Shown: positions 35,701-45,568, counted from the stretch's first letter. The stretch is 64,000 nucleotides of DNA from Planctomycetota bacterium (GCA_028289345.1 JANQQL010000025.1:124001-188000); one strand, 5' to 3'. Notes: generated from the letters alone by a model not told the origin. Made by a program: numbers and translations.

Positions 35701-38700
35701 GCAGGTGGTCGTCGTCTGCGAGTTTCCAAAGAACCGCACGGAACAAAGGACCGTTCGCGAGGTCGAAAGGCTTCCGTGCCTCTTGTTGGCACTGCTCCTG
35801 AGCCTGAGATTCGCGCAGGTCTTCAGGAATCTCGGTGAGGTCGATGACCGCGGGTAGCGCCCGCCAGTCCTGGTGGATGTGCTGGACCGGCTTGCCCTGG
35901 ACTGCGGGAAACGATGTGCGAAGCGCTTCGTGTCGCTGAACCAGCTCTTGCAACGCTGCCCCGAGAGCGGTGTGGTTCAACGGGCCACGCAACCGATTCG
36001 CGAGAGGGACGTTGTAGAACGCGCTATCCGGGGTCCACTGGTCCAAGAACCAAAGCCGTTCCTGGGCGAAGGAGGGGGGAATCGAAATCGGACGTTCTCG
36101 CGGGGCGAGAGTCGGGATCCCGGTGGAAGGGGTCGTTGCTGGGGGAAGCTGCGCCGCAAGATCGCGGAGGCGGGACTGCTCGAACAGCGACTGCAGGGGG
36201 AGGGAGACACTCCACTCGGTCCGAATCTTCGAAACCAATCGCGTGGCAAGCAGTGAGTGACCGCCCAGTTCGAAGAAGTCGTCGTTGGCGCCGACCGGGG
36301 ACCGCTGCAGCAGTTCCTCCCAGATCGCCGCCAGCGCCCGTTCGGTTTCGTTTCGGGGAGGGACGAATGGTTCGGTGGAGACGGCGGACTCGTCGGGAGC
36401 TGGGAGGGAACGACGTTCGACCTTGCCGTTGGCATTCAGCGGCAACTCTTGCAACCAAACGAATGCCGAGGGGACCAGGAATCCAGGAACCCGACTGAGG
36501 AGGAAGTCGCGAAGCGAGGAAGGCGCCAAAGACGTTCCGGTCCAGTAGGCAACGAGTCCTTTGCCACCGGGAAGATCTTCGCGAGCAACGACGACGACTC
36601 GCTGCACATCCGGGTGTTGGGCGAGGTGGCGTTCCACTTCCCCTGGCTCGACCCGGAAGCCACGGATCTTGACCTGTTGGTCGTGGCGTCCCAGGAACTC
36701 GAACGCGCCACCCGGAAGCTCGCGGACCATGTCGCCGGTGTCGTACATGCGAGAGCCGGGTGTTTCCGCGAATGGGTTCGGAAGGAATCGTGCCGCGGTC
36801 GCCGCCGGATCGCCTTCGTAACCCCGGGCCAGCCCATCCCCGGTGACAAACAACCGTCCGGGAAATCCCTTGGGAACCGGCTGCAGGGATTCATCGAGCA
36901 CGTGAACGGCTGTGTTCGAGATGGGGCGGCCGATGGGAACTGAGGCGGTGAGGTCTTGAGCCGTGCTGACCGGATGGCAGCAGGTGAAGGTGGTGCATTC
37001 GGTGGGGCCGTAACCGTTGACGAACTTGCAATCCGGGACCTCATGCAAGAGCCGAAGGACTGCCCCGCGTGAAAGCACGTCACCGCCGGCGAGGAGTTGG
37101 TTCAAGGGAGCGAGGAGTTGGGGATCGCGATCGACAATCCGGTGGAACAGTCCGGCGGTCAACCAAAGAGTGGTGACTCTGAACCGGCGAATGCAGGAGC
37201 CAAGCTCTTCCAATGAAAGGGCACCGTCGGGGAACACGGCCAGACGGCTGCGGTGAAGCAGGGGGCCGAAGATCTCCAACGTCGAAGCGTCGAAAGACAG
37301 CGGAGCGTTCCACGCGAAAGTTTCTTTTTCGAAGCGGGCGAAGGTCGATTGCCAAACCAATCTCAGCACCGCTCGATGAGGCACCGCGACTTGCTTGGGC
37401 TCACCGGTGGAGCCCGAGGTGAATAACAGGTACGCCAAGGATTCGCCGGTGGCGTCTGAATGAGGAGGCGACGAGTGGGGAGATTGCTCCACGGCCGAAA
37501 CCTGGTCTTCCCACTCCAGGACCGGGCATGACTCGGGGAGACGGTCGCGAAAGCCCGTGCGGGTGACCACTAGTCGAGGCTTGATGCGCTTCACCAAGTG
37601 TGCCAGGCGAGCCTTTGGGGCCTTCGGGTCGAGAGGCACATAAGCGGCTGACGCTTTCAACACCGCAAGCACCAAGACCACGGCCTCGGGAGACCGATCC
37701 AAGCAGACCCCAACCCGGTCTTCGAGGCGTACCCCTTGCTTGCGCAGCAGGTGCGCCCACTGATTGGCCCGTTGCTCCAGCTGGAAGTAGTCCATCTCCC
37801 CGCCATCGAACACCAACGCGGTGCCGTGGGGAGTGTGGCGAACTTGTTCTTGGAAGCGGGAGTGAATCGTGGCTTCGTTCGGAATCGAGACTTCCGGTCC
37901 GCGAGCGGATTCTGATCGGAGGTCAAGCGGAACCGGGCGGAGCGCGAGTTCTCGGACCAAAGCATCCGGCCGGGCCACAGCGCTTCTCAAGAGCGTCACG
38001 TAGCAGGCCAGCAGCCGATTCATGGAATCCCGATGAAACCGATCGGAGCGATACTCCAGGGAGATTTCGAGGCCTTCCCGGTCCTCTTCCATAGAAACGG
38101 TCAGGTCGTACTTCGCTGTCTGGTTCTCGGTGGCCACGGGCTGCAGCGAGAGTCCCGGCAACTGCCAGCCCTCGAGCCGAGTGTTCTGCACCACGAACAT
38201 GACCTGGAACAGCGGGGTCAGGCCCGGGATCCGCGGCAAGGACAGTTCTTCGAGCACCTGTTCGAAAGGAACGTCCTGGTGGGCATACCCTTCCAACGCG
38301 GTTTGACGGACTCGATCCAAGCACTGGCGGAAGGTCAGGGAGGGGGAGAACTGGGTGCGCATGACGAGGGTGTTGACGAAGAAGCCGATCAACGACTCGG
38401 TTTCTCGTGCGCGACGTCCCGCCACCGGTGTCCCGACCACGATGTCGTCGTGATCGCACCAGCGATGCAACAGGCATTGGAACCCGGCGAGCAAAGTCAT
38501 GAACAAGCTGCCTTGCTCTTGAGCCCCGAGTGACTTCACCTCTGCCAGGAGCGGCGCAGGAACTCGGCTTGTCACCACCGCCGCTTTCCCCTGGTTCTCC
38601 GAGGATCGAGGGAAGTCCGCCGGCAAAGTCAAAGGCGGACCGGGATCGCGGAGTTGTCGCTTCCAGTAGTCGAGCTGACGATGGACCGTGCCTTCCCCGA

Positions 38701-41700
38701 GCCAGCGTCGCTGCCACGCAGCAAAGTCGCTGTAGCGAACAGGCAGTGGCTCGAGTCTCGGTGGGCGGTGCTCCTGGCGAGCTTGAAGAAGCTCGCCAAG
38801 CTCTGCGAACAGAAGATCGAGGGACCAGCCGTCAGCCGCGATGTGATGAAGGGTGAGGCCGAAGAAGTGTTTCGTGTGTCCGAGTCGCAGAAGTACACCG
38901 CGAAGAAGCGGCCCCTGCTCGAGGTCGAAGGGCTTGCGAGCGCACTCTTCCCAACGAGCCTGAGCCTCGGATTCTCGGGCCGAATCGGGCAGGGATGACA
39001 AGTCCACGACTTCTAAAGGGACCTCAAATGCCCGGTCCACTCTGGCCACCGGTTCCCCGTCGACTTCCCGGATGCGGGTTCGCAACGCATCGTGCCGAGC
39101 CACGATCTCATTCCACGCCTCGCGCCACTGGTCTGGATTCAACGCACCTTCCAACCGAGTGGCAATCGGCAAGTGGTAAGCCGTGCTTGCGGGTTCCCAT
39201 TGCATGAGGAACCAAAGGCGTTGCTGAGCGAACGACAAGGGGGCCGTGTCTCCTCGTTCCTCACGAACAAGAGGAGGTGGGGGCTGCTGTTGAGTGCGCA
39301 AGCTCTCGAGCAAGGGCACCAGACCGGCGACGGTTGGCTTCTCGAAGACCTCGCGAAGGGGAAGCTCCACCTTCCAAATCTCGCGGATCCGTGAAACGAG
39401 CTGGGTCGCCAGGAGCGAGTGTCCACCGCGTTCGAAGAAGCCGTCGTGAACGCCGACCGGCGAGACCTCCAGCAGGTCGGCGAACAGCCCGGCCATCACT
39501 TCCTCGGCAGGACTTCGAGGCGCCACGAGCTGGTTGGCAGAAGACGGAGCCTGAGGAACCGGCAGGGCGCGTCGATCGATCTTGCCCTGGTCCGTCAGTG
39601 GGAGGGCGTCAAGGAATTCGAACAGCGACGGCACCATGTAGTCGGGAAGCCGACTCGCCACGAACGAGCGAATCGCGCCGCTGTCGAGTCCCGCTCCGAC
39701 CACGTAGGCGACCAGTCGCTTCGTCCCTGATCGATCGGGTGCTGCGACCACGGCGCAACGTTGCACTCCGGGACACGCCTCCAGGCAGCTTTCGACTTCC
39801 GCGAGTTCGATGCGAAACCCGCGGACCTTGACCTGATGGTCCAGCCGTCCGAGGAACTCCACTCGTCCATCCGCCAACAAGCGCGCACGATCTCCGGTGT
39901 TGTAGAGGCGGGCTCCGGGCTGGGTCGAGAAGGGATCGGGGACGAAGCGTTCCGCGGTGAGCTCGGGCCGCTGGGAGTAACCTCGGGCCAGTCCGTCTCC
40001 TCCGGCGTACAGGGTGCCCGGGACTCCGAGAGGAACCGGTAGCAGGTGATCGTCGAGGATGTAAGCGGTGGTGTGCGGCAGCACTCGGCCGATCGACACC
40101 GACGGGTCGACATCGTCGAGACAGACCATTCGGTGACAATGGGTGTAGACCGTGACCTCGGTCGGGCCGTAGCCATTGACGACCGCACATTGCGGGTTGG
40201 CACGCAAGCACTGCTTCACATGGGAAGCGGACAGGACATCGCCGGAAGTCACCACCTGTCGAAGCTGAGAGAATGCCTCGGGATGTGCTTCCACCATTTG
40301 ATGGAACACGCCCGTGGTCAGGTAAAGGGTGGTGACCTGTTTCTCCAAAATCGATCGCGACAGTTCATGGAGCGAGGCAGGTCCGGGGGGCGAAAGGTGC
40401 AAAGTCCCTCCGCAACCCAAGGCCCCCCAGATTTCGTAGGCCGAAGGGTCGAAGGACAGCGGAGCCGTTTGCAGAACGATCTCGTCGTCCCCGAAGCGTA
40501 CGTAGTCTTGGTCTTCGAACAGTCGGCGGAGGGCGTGGTGAGGCACCGCGACCCCCTTGGGTCGCCCCGTCGACCCCGAGGTGAACATCACGTAGGCGAG
40601 GCACTCTCCAAGGTCCACTCTGGCCGGGGCTGCGCTTCGATCTCCGGAGGTCGACAGCTCGTCGATCAGAACGACTCGCGGGGAGTCCGAGGGAATCTGG
40701 TCCCGGAGCTGTCGGTTGGTGATGATCCAGCCGACGTCCGCGTCTTCCATCATGTCTTGCACGCGCCTGGCGGGCAGAGTCGGGTCGAGCGGAACATAGG
40801 CCGCGCTCGCCTTGAAGATGCCGAGCATGGCGATCACGGCGTCGCAGCTTCGCTCGAGGAACAGGCCGACGGTTTGCTCGATGGCGACCCCGCGAGTTTG
40901 CAGCTGGTCGGCCAGCTGATTGGCGCGCCCGTCGAGCTGTCGATAGGTCCAGGTGCTCTGGGAGTCTGAGAGCGCGACCCGGTCAGGGTGTTGTCGAGCG
41001 ACCTCCTCGAACTGGTCGACGACGTTGGTTCGCGGCCGCAGGGTGTCGCTCACCCCGCTGAGATCTCGAAGAATGCGTTGCTCTTCCGCAGCTGCCAGCA
41101 TCGGAAGTCGAGACACCGGCTGATCCGGAGAACGCAACGCCGCGGTCAGCAAGCCGCGGTAGTTTTCAAGCAAGCGTCGCGCGGTGTCTTCTCGGAAGAG
41201 GGCTGTGTTGTACTCCAAGCTTAGGGACACGCCTTCGCCGTGTTCCACCGCGTGAAGTGTCAAGTCGAACTGGGAAGTCTCGGTGTCCAGGTCCCAAGCC
41301 TCGACTTCCAGGTCGTTCAGGTTCAGAGCTCCCAGCTCGGACCGGAGGGAGGTGAACATGACTTGGAAGAGAGGGGGGTGGCTCAGGTCGCGCTCCGGCT
41401 GGAGATCTTCGACCAACAGCTCGAAGGGGAGGTCTTGGTGATCGAAGGCATCAAGGGTGGCGCTGCGGACCCGCTCGATCAGGTCATCGAAGGTCGGCTC
41501 TTCCGTCATATCGACCGGGACGGCCACGGTGTTCACGAAGAGGCCGACCAAGTCCTCCCACTCCGAACGAGACCTGCCGGCGACTGGCGTTCCGATCAGG
41601 AACCGTCGCTGCCCCGAGTAGCGGCTGAGCAACACCTGGAACACCGCGAGCATGGCCATGAACGGGGTTGCATCGTTCTGTCGCGCGAAGTGGAGAAGCT

Positions 41701-44700
41701 CCTTCGCTTGAGAGGGGTCGAGCTCCGCCTGACAAATCGCCCCACGATCGGTTTGCACCGGGGGCCGCGGGAAGTCGAAGGGCAGGTCGAGGGTCCTCGG
41801 GATCCCTTCGAGCTGAGACCTCCAGAAAGAAAGCAGTGCCTCACGGAGCTTCCCTTCCAGTGACTGCCGCTGCCAGAGGGCGAAGTCGGAGTACTGAAAG
41901 GGGAGAGGCGAAAGAGCGTTGGGGTCCGCGCCGTTGTACAGCGCCGAGAGCTCCGCGAGGAGTAAGCCCAAAGACCATCCGTCCGCAATGATGTGATGCA
42001 GGGTGATCAGTAACACGTGGTCCTGCTCGCCAAGCGTCCACAAAGTCACTCGCAGGAGTGGGTCGGTCGAGAGATTGAACGGTTGGGTCGCTTCTTGGCG
42101 GGCGAGGTGTCGCACCCGCGACTCGACCGAATCAGGATCGCTCGGCTTTCGGTCGAGATTCTTCTCGATCAGGCGAAAGACGTTTCCGGTAGCCACCTGC
42201 TGGACGGGCTCGTTTCCCCTTCGAACGACCTGGGTTCTCAAGGCTTGATGACGCTCGAGGAGGATGCGGAATGCTCGCTCGAGAGCCGCTCGGTTCAGAG
42301 GACCGCGCAATCGCAAGGCGCCAGGAATGTTGTAGGCGGCGCTCTGGGGGGCGTACTGCTGCAAGAACCAAAGCCGGCTTTGGGAGAAAGACAAGGGGGC
42401 TTCCGAACGAGCGTGTGCGACGGGCAACGTTGCGCTGCGAACCAACGCCCCTTGGCTTTGCTGACGCCGTTCGGCGACGATGCGGGCGAAGTCTTCCAAG
42501 CGGGGATTCTCGAAGAGAGCGCGGGTCGTGATCGAGACCGAACAGGACTCCTGCACTCGCGAGACCACCCGGGTGGCAAGCAGGGAGTGGCCGCCCTGCT
42601 CAAAGAAGTTGGCCCCGGCGTCTTCGATGGGGTGTCCCAGAAGTCGGGACCAGATCCCCGCCACGATCTTCTCCACGCTGGTGGAGGGGGCCCGTTCCAA
42701 AGAGATCACGTCGGGAGCCGCGAGCTCCGCCAGGGACCGGCGATCGACCTTTCCGTTCGAGGTCTTGGGAAGCGCGGCAAGAACGTGAATGCGTGCCGGC
42801 AACAGCGGGGTCGGAAGTCGGACCGCCAAGGATTCGCGGAGCTGCTCTGGCGACAGGTGGGATGCGGCGACGTAGGCGACCAAGTGGACACTGGAGTCGT
42901 CTCGGTGGGGCAGCACGGTGGCTTCCATGACGCCGGGGTGTTGTTGCAGGGCGTGCTCGATCTCTCCGAGCTCGATGCGGTGGCCGCGAACCTTCACTTG
43001 CTGATCCATGCGGCCGCGGAACACCAGGCTGCCGTCAACTCGGCGGAAGACTCGGTCTCCGGTTCGATACATTCGTCGGCCCGGTTCCGAGGACCGCGGA
43101 TGTGGCAAGAACACTTCTGCGGTTTGGGCGGGACGATTGGCATACCCTTGGGCGAGACCGACACCGGACAAAAACAACTCGCCCATCTCTCCCGGTCCGA
43201 TCGGTTGCAGGAACTCGTCCAAGGCCAGCATTTCCATGCCGGGAAGTGCGCCACCCAGAGGGGGAACCTCGGACTCGCTTCCGTCACACGGGTGCAAGCT
43301 TGCCTGGATCGAGGCTTCCGTGGGGCCGTAGCAGTTGTAAAGGACCGCGTGGCCGTTCCACTTTCGAGCAAGCGCTGCACTCATTGGCTCTCCGCCAAGG
43401 AGCAAGGCCCGCAACGAAAGCACGGCACCGGGGTCGAGGCTCTCGAGCAAAGACGGGATGGCTGCGACCACAGAAATCTCGGCCAATCCCAAGAACTCCT
43501 CCAGCTCGATGCCGGGGCGTCGTTGCTGTGCCGTGCTCAGGCACCAGCACGCGCCCCTTCCCCAAGCCAGGAACATCTCGAGAATCGATACGTCAAAGGC
43601 GCAAGAGGCGAGACCTGCCACGCGGTCGGTGGGACGAATGGCGAGGGCTTCTCCCAAGGAACGCAGAGTTGCACAGGCGCCTGCCTGGGGAACCTCGACG
43701 CCTTTCGGCGTTCCCGTGGAACCAGAGGTGTGGATCACGTAGGCAATCTGGCGCGGATCCCAGGGAACGGAAGGGCGTGCGGTGGCGCTGGGGTCGAAGC
43801 GCGGGCACACCGCGGTCCCCGAGAAGTCGAACGAATCCGCGAGAGACTCATCGGTCAACAACAGACTCACGCGGGAGCTTTCGAGCAGTTGTCGGCGACG
43901 ATTTGCCGGGTGAGCGCTCTCGACGGGAACGGCTGTTCTTCCGGCTTTCCAGACGCCTAGAGTGGCAATGGCCTGGAAGACGGGGTTCGAGAAACAAACC
44001 GCGATGTGGGGTTCTCCCGAAAGCTCTTGTTCCAGGACTTGAGCGGCAACCCCGTTGGCCAAGGACTCGACCTCGCCGTAGCTCCACTGCTTGCCTTGGA
44101 ACTCGAGAGCCATCCCGGACGGTTGATGGTCGACCCAGTCTTCGAACAGACCGGCCAATCCTCGCAAGGGGATGGCGGGGACTGCGAAATCGTGGGATTC
44201 CGAGGAGATCTTCCTGAGATCCTGGCGAGGCGCCGCTCCCGTGAGTTCGTGAACTCGAAGGTCCGTGTTTTGGCCCAAGGCTGCCAACGTCTCGGTCCAA
44301 GCATCCATCCAAGTTTCGACCAGCGGGCGGTCGAAGCGATCGGCATCGAACAACAGCCGGAAGGCCCAACGCTCGCCGGGAATGGCAATTCCGGTCAACG
44401 GGAAGTTGGTGTGTTCGCGATCGCGAATGTCGTGGATCGAAAGCTCCTGCTCGGGATCCAGCCACACTTCGTCCAGGGGATAGTTTTCGACGACGAGGAG
44501 GCTTTCGAACAACGGCTGGCCTCGAGGGATCGGGCTGCACGACTGAATCTCGACCAGGGAACTCGCTTCGTGCTTGCGCATCTCCGCGAGTCGCTCTTGG
44601 AGAGTTCGCAGCCAATCGCTCGCCGGTTGAGATGCGGGGAAGTCGACGCCAACGGGCAACGAGTTGATGAACAACCCGACCATCGACTCCACCTCGGGGA

Positions 44701-45568
44701 GGTCCGCGGGCCGGCCGGACACCGTCGTTCCGAACAGCACGCGGCGGTCGCCGCTGAGTCGCTTGAGCAGGATCGCCCAAGCGCCGTGCACCAGCACCGA
44801 AGGAGTGATGCGCAGCGTTCGGGCTGCCGCTTCCACGGCGCGGGAAGTGGACTCGTCCCATCGGGTCTGGATCTCACCGAAGTGTTCGCCCGAGGCCATG
44901 CTGGCACGACGGCGGCCTCCCAAGTCCGTGGTTGCCTCGAACGAACTCAGCTCCCGGGTCCAAAAGTCGGCGGCCGCGTCAGGGGCGACGGTTTCGAGCC
45001 AGGCGATGTAGTCGCGATAGGGACGGACCGGTGGTGGTGCGAAAGGCTCGCCTCGGCAATAGGCCGAGTAACCGTCGAACACTTCTTTCAGCACAACGCC
45101 CAACGACCAACCATCCATGACCAAGTGGTGGTTGCTCCAAAGCAAGCGATGCTGGCGGTCTGTACAACGCACAAGATGCAATCGATGCAAAGGCGCGGAG
45201 GTCAGGTCGAAGCCACGGCGTCGATCTTCCTCGACCAGTGCTTCGAATTCCTGATCCTGGCTCGCCGGAGGTAGGTGCCGGTGGTCGTGTTGATGCACCG
45301 GCAAGCGGGCTTCCCGCCAAACAACCTGCAGCGGGTCTTCGACGTCTTTCCAAACGAAAGAGGTCCGCTGCGCCGGGTGCCGATCGACAATGTTCTGCCA
45401 AGCTCTTTGGAATGCGTCGACGTTCAACGGACCATCGATGCGGCAGGTGACCTGGGAGAAGTACAGTCCGGTTCGCGGATCGTGGAGGCTGTGAAAGAGA
45501 AGACCATCCTGCAAAGGGGTCAGGGAGTAGAGGTCCTCAATTTCATGGGCAATCTGTGGGACGTTCAT
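29723..45568 (-). CDS. Five-module NRPS, (C-A-T)x5
   Basis: This 5281-residue synthetase has carrier serines near residues 994, 2050, 3105, 4165 and 5210, all in GGHSLL-type motifs. Each module has a condensation domain with an HHxxxDG-type motif: HHLVMDG, HHIIADG, HHIAADG, HHIVADA and HHIVCDG. Each A domain has an intact TSGSTG loop. Pocket codes read by eye, in order: DVLALGCIQK (unassigned), DPYYVSGVYK (unassigned), DALWLGGTFK (Val), DVQFTAQLTK (proline-like frame, but changed) and DAWFLGHVVK (Leu, one change from DAWFLGNVVK). There is no epimerase or thioesterase. The first C domain (LYSLTPLQDGLLFHSL) is of the subunit-opening type that accepts a D-residue or an in-trans donor, matching the upstream epimerase. 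The start was set by the ATGA overlap with the preceding NRPS. Confidence 0.97.
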   Translation of the reverse strand: MNVPQIAHEIEDLYSLTPLQDGLLFHSLHDPRTGLYFSQVTCRIDGPLNVDAFQRAWQNIVDRHPAQRTSFVWKDVEDPLQVVWREARLPVHQHDHRHLPPASQDQEFEALVEEDRRRGFDLTSAPLHRLHLVRCTDRQHRLLWSNHHLVMDGWSLGVVLKEVFDGYSAYCRGEPFAPPPVRPYRDYIAWLETVAPDAAADFWTRELSSFEATTDLGGRRRASMASGEHFGEIQTRWDESTSRAVEAAARTLRITPSVLVHGAWAILLKRLSGDRRVLFGTTVSGRPADLPEVESMVGLFINSLPVGVDFPASQPASDWLRTLQERLAEMRKHEASSLVEIQSCSPIPRGQPLFESLLVVENYPLDEVWLDPEQELSIHDIRDREHTNFPLTGIAIPGERWAFRLLFDADRFDRPLVETWMDAWTETLAALGQNTDLRVHELTGAAPRQDLRKISSESHDFAVPAIPLRGLAGLFEDWVDHQPSGMALEFQGKQWSYGEVESLANGVAAQVLEQELSGEPHIAVCFSNPVFQAIATLGVWKAGRTAVPVESAHPANRRRQLLESSRVSLLLTDESLADSFDFSGTAVCPRFDPSATARPSVPWDPRQIAYVIHTSGSTGTPKGVEVPQAGACATLRSLGEALAIRPTDRVAGLASCAFDVSILEMFLAWGRGACWCLSTAQQRRPGIELEEFLGLAEISVVAAIPSLLESLDPGAVLSLRALLLGGEPMSAALARKWNGHAVLYNCYGPTEASIQASLHPCDGSESEVPPLGGALPGMEMLALDEFLQPIGPGEMGELFLSGVGLAQGYANRPAQTAEVFLPHPRSSEPGRRMYRTGDRVFRRVDGSLVFRGRMDQQVKVRGHRIELGEIEHALQQHPGVMEATVLPHRDDSSVHLVAYVAASHLSPEQLRESLAVRLPTPLLPARIHVLAALPKTSNGKVDRRSLAELAAPDVISLERAPSTSVEKIVAGIWSRLLGHPIEDAGANFFEQGGHSLLATRVVSRVQESCSVSITTRALFENPRLEDFARIVAERRQQSQGALVRSATLPVAHARSEAPLSFSQSRLWFLQQYAPQSAAYNIPGALRLRGPLNRAALERAFRILLERHQALRTQVVRRGNEPVQQVATGNVFRLIEKNLDRKPSDPDSVESRVRHLARQEATQPFNLSTDPLLRVTLWTLGEQDHVLLITLHHIIADGWSLGLLLAELSALYNGADPNALSPLPFQYSDFALWQRQSLEGKLREALLSFWRSQLEGIPRTLDLPFDFPRPPVQTDRGAICQAELDPSQAKELLHFARQNDATPFMAMLAVFQVLLSRYSGQRRFLIGTPVAGRSRSEWEDLVGLFVNTVAVPVDMTEEPTFDDLIERVRSATLDAFDHQDLPFELLVEDLQPERDLSHPPLFQVMFTSLRSELGALNLNDLEVEAWDLDTETSQFDLTLHAVEHGEGVSLSLEYNTALFREDTARRLLENYRGLLTAALRSPDQPVSRLPMLAAAEEQRILRDLSGVSDTLRPRTNVVDQFEEVARQHPDRVALSDSQSTWTYRQLDGRANQLADQLQTRGVAIEQTVGLFLERSCDAVIAMLGIFKASAAYVPLDPTLPARRVQDMMEDADVGWIITNRQLRDQIPSDSPRVVLIDELSTSGDRSAAPARVDLGECLAYVMFTSGSTGRPKGVAVPHHALRRLFEDQDYVRFGDDEIVLQTAPLSFDPSAYEIWGALGCGGTLHLSPPGPASLHELSRSILEKQVTTLYLTTGVFHQMVEAHPEAFSQLRQVVTSGDVLSASHVKQCLRANPQCAVVNGYGPTEVTVYTHCHRMVCLDDVDPSVSIGRVLPHTTAYILDDHLLPVPLGVPGTLYAGGDGLARGYSQRPELTAERFVPDPFSTQPGARLYNTGDRARLLADGRVEFLGRLDHQVKVRGFRIELAEVESCLEACPGVQRCAVVAAPDRSGTKRLVAYVVGAGLDSGAIRSFVASRLPDYMVPSLFEFLDALPLTDQGKIDRRALPVPQAPSSANQLVAPRSPAEEVMAGLFADLLEVSPVGVHDGFFERGGHSLLATQLVSRIREIWKVELPLREVFEKPTVAGLVPLLESLRTQQQPPPPLVREERGDTAPLSFAQQRLWFLMQWEPASTAYHLPIATRLEGALNPDQWREAWNEIVARHDALRTRIREVDGEPVARVDRAFEVPLEVVDLSSLPDSARESEAQARWEECARKPFDLEQGPLLRGVLLRLGHTKHFFGLTLHHIAADGWSLDLLFAELGELLQARQEHRPPRLEPLPVRYSDFAAWQRRWLGEGTVHRQLDYWKRQLRDPGPPLTLPADFPRSSENQGKAAVVTSRVPAPLLAEVKSLGAQEQGSLFMTLLAGFQCLLHRWCDHDDIVVGTPVAGRRARETESLIGFFVNTLVMRTQFSPSLTFRQCLDRVRQTALEGYAHQDVPFEQVLEELSLPRIPGLTPLFQVMFVVQNTRLEGWQLPGLSLQPVATENQTAKYDLTVSMEEDREGLEISLEYRSDRFHRDSMNRLLACYVTLLRSAVARPDALVRELALRPVPLDLRSESARGPEVSIPNEATIHSRFQEQVRHTPHGTALVFDGGEMDYFQLEQRANQWAHLLRKQGVRLEDRVGVCLDRSPEAVVLVLAVLKASAAYVPLDPKAPKARLAHLVKRIKPRLVVTRTGFRDRLPESCPVLEWEDQVSAVEQSPHSSPPHSDATGESLAYLLFTSGSTGEPKQVAVPHRAVLRLVWQSTFARFEKETFAWNAPLSFDASTLEIFGPLLHRSRLAVFPDGALSLEELGSCIRRFRVTTLWLTAGLFHRIVDRDPQLLAPLNQLLAGGDVLSRGAVLRLLHEVPDCKFVNGYGPTECTTFTCCHPVSTAQDLTASVPIGRPISNTAVHVLDESLQPVPKGFPGRLFVTGDGLARGYEGDPAATAARFLPNPFAETPGSRMYDTGDMVRELPGGAFEFLGRHDQQVKIRGFRVEPGEVERHLAQHPDVQRVVVVAREDLPGGKGLVAYWTGTSLAPSSLRDFLLSRVPGFLVPSAFVWLQELPLNANGKVERRSLPAPDESAVSTEPFVPPRNETERALAAIWEELLQRSPVGANDDFFELGGHSLLATRLVSKIRTEWSVSLPLQSLFEQSRLRDLAAQLPPATTPSTGIPTLAPRERPISIPPSFAQERLWFLDQWTPDSAFYNVPLANRLRGPLNHTALGAALQELVQRHEALRTSFPAVQGKPVQHIHQDWRALPAVIDLTEIPEDLRESQAQEQCQQEARKPFDLANGPLFRAVLWKLADDDHLLSLVLHHIVADAWSMGVLVEELARAYRSRVRAEPSPLSSLPVQFADYSLWQAEWLTEERRASHLDFWKTKLRGFPRALDLPTDFPRPRILTTRGATEPLEWSERLTNSLRELGRRHRASLFMTLLAGFDVLLARFAGHDQVLVGSPVSSRTDGSTESMIGFFLNTLVLPADISRNPSFEDHLREVRRTVLDGFEHQDFPFEELVEELEPKRDLSRSPLFQAMLVLQNRTGAHFELEGISAEQVPVDTGTSRFDLAVIFDETDAGLVGIVEYSTDLFRRSTIRRIMECFERLLDAVCQNPQSPVKQIPLVQAELQPSLVDAWSAADRSPPGSFLPELLERARFTSPDAIAVELGTQSLTYRKLHELADVWAKDLVSRGVKADACVAICLPRSLDLMAATLGVWKAGGAVVPIDPSYPPGRIQRMVTLANCSLAVTTRESQEPFRDLPVTCLLAPQRAGIDRGKSNSSARAVHPRQLAYVVFTSGSTGEPKGVAMDHGALANMVLGQIARPGFSKPATVLQFAPSSFDVYYQELLSTWSTGGKLVLVEEPSRVDPDRLWQTILDHSIERMFLPCVALHQLANHVPADLSCCRLRTITVAGEQLKATPELAAMFRRLDECRLENQYGPSESHLTTAGLLPSDSGTWSALPSIGNATRGVRLYVLDSFLQLCPIGVAGQLYVAGSGVARGYIHRSRETASRFLPDPFASRPGERMYRTGDRVRREADESLTFLGRADGQVKIRGYRIEPSEVESALTRHPAIRQATVVPVENERGVRQLLAYLVLKQPSLAASELRHFLRETLPDYMIPSSFRVLDSFPLTSSGKVDRRSLNPSSGALLGRTRAKQPATPGARALCQVLGEVLACESVDLEDNFFEIGGHSLLATQVVSRIREQWRVDLPLKELFQAETIGVLAEFLDQQLSDQPLDDQESVGVDPAVVPVSFGQRRLWFLDRLAPGPLYNMPLAIRLEGALDRPALERSLTEIMKRHESLRTAFPANQGQPLHVVATPTKVVIEEQALDGRPVDDPEFRRALQNEATRPFDIEVGPLVRARLFRLSAQDHVLVISIHHIVCDGWSLGILFRELRELYGAYREGRESPLTPLSKTYADHAKWQQNRGSQTRQAKELEYWKEQLRHLPSELSLPLDRPRPPVQTFPGDSRTLTLDAAATTALESLVQEEQATLFMGLLAGWGGLLSRLSGQQDFAIGTPVAGRTTPWSEGLIGFFVNTLVLRLRTEESPSFRELLQRVKETTLEALSHQQVPFEQVVETVRPARDLSRSPLFQVLFALQNAPMPDVRLSELSLTPLELESPVAKFDLSLSFVHQEGKLHGTLEFNTDLFDGQTVERMLNYLGTFLRLALRNPDDCVFEIPLEEAADVDSFRGLVGSPPQGTPCVIVDSIGRWARDCPHAPAIQAPEATLSYGQLDRTSSSVAEQLRALGIGLEDRVAVCAERSAELVVALLGIWKAGAAYVPLDPAHPSAHRQKVLRQSGAQVLLSGWEEDSNHDFPSGVVVRRLPSLRDSEEIHQPSELRCPTTPANLAYVIFTSGSTGVPKGVEITHSSLHNLVDWHCRAYDLKPGDRTSLFAGVGFDALVWEIWPALASGACLSIPDQESRTDPQQLRSWLTEQAISVCFLPTPLAELVLPGPWPKESKLRVLLTGGDRLHGPPPEDLPFSLVNHYGPTEDTVVTTVTVIPAEDVTPPPIGEPIQGKEVLLLDGQLRQVPRGAVGEICIAGEGLARGYAGKPRESAERFVPHPFSRNGERLYRTGDLGRVRNDGRLEFLGRKDAQIKVRGVRIEPAEIEQAILGHPEVEAAAVVLHKYASGARLAAYAVSRSSGLDAPELQRFLAEKLPAVMVPDAVVLLDRLPVTANGKIDHRALPEPSNQAPQREIIAPRSKVEERIAAVWKSELGLDTVSVFDNFFEIGGHSLLLVRVHDRLQQELAREFSILELFAKPTIAALAETWQEKSDAAAAGATTGRSRGEARRAAQRSSRRGRR

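Noticed and set aside
33030..36200. HHIVADA in the fourth C domain of the large NRPS as a sign of inactivation
   Set aside because: The catalytic second His and the Asp are kept; only the Gly is Ala, which is tolerated in active domains.
42017..43960. Long open frame on the plus strand inside the five-module NRPS gene (about 647 codons)
   Set aside because: It is antisense to an unmistakable adenylation/condensation coding region, shows no domain or plausible protein composition, and reflects GC-rich third positions.
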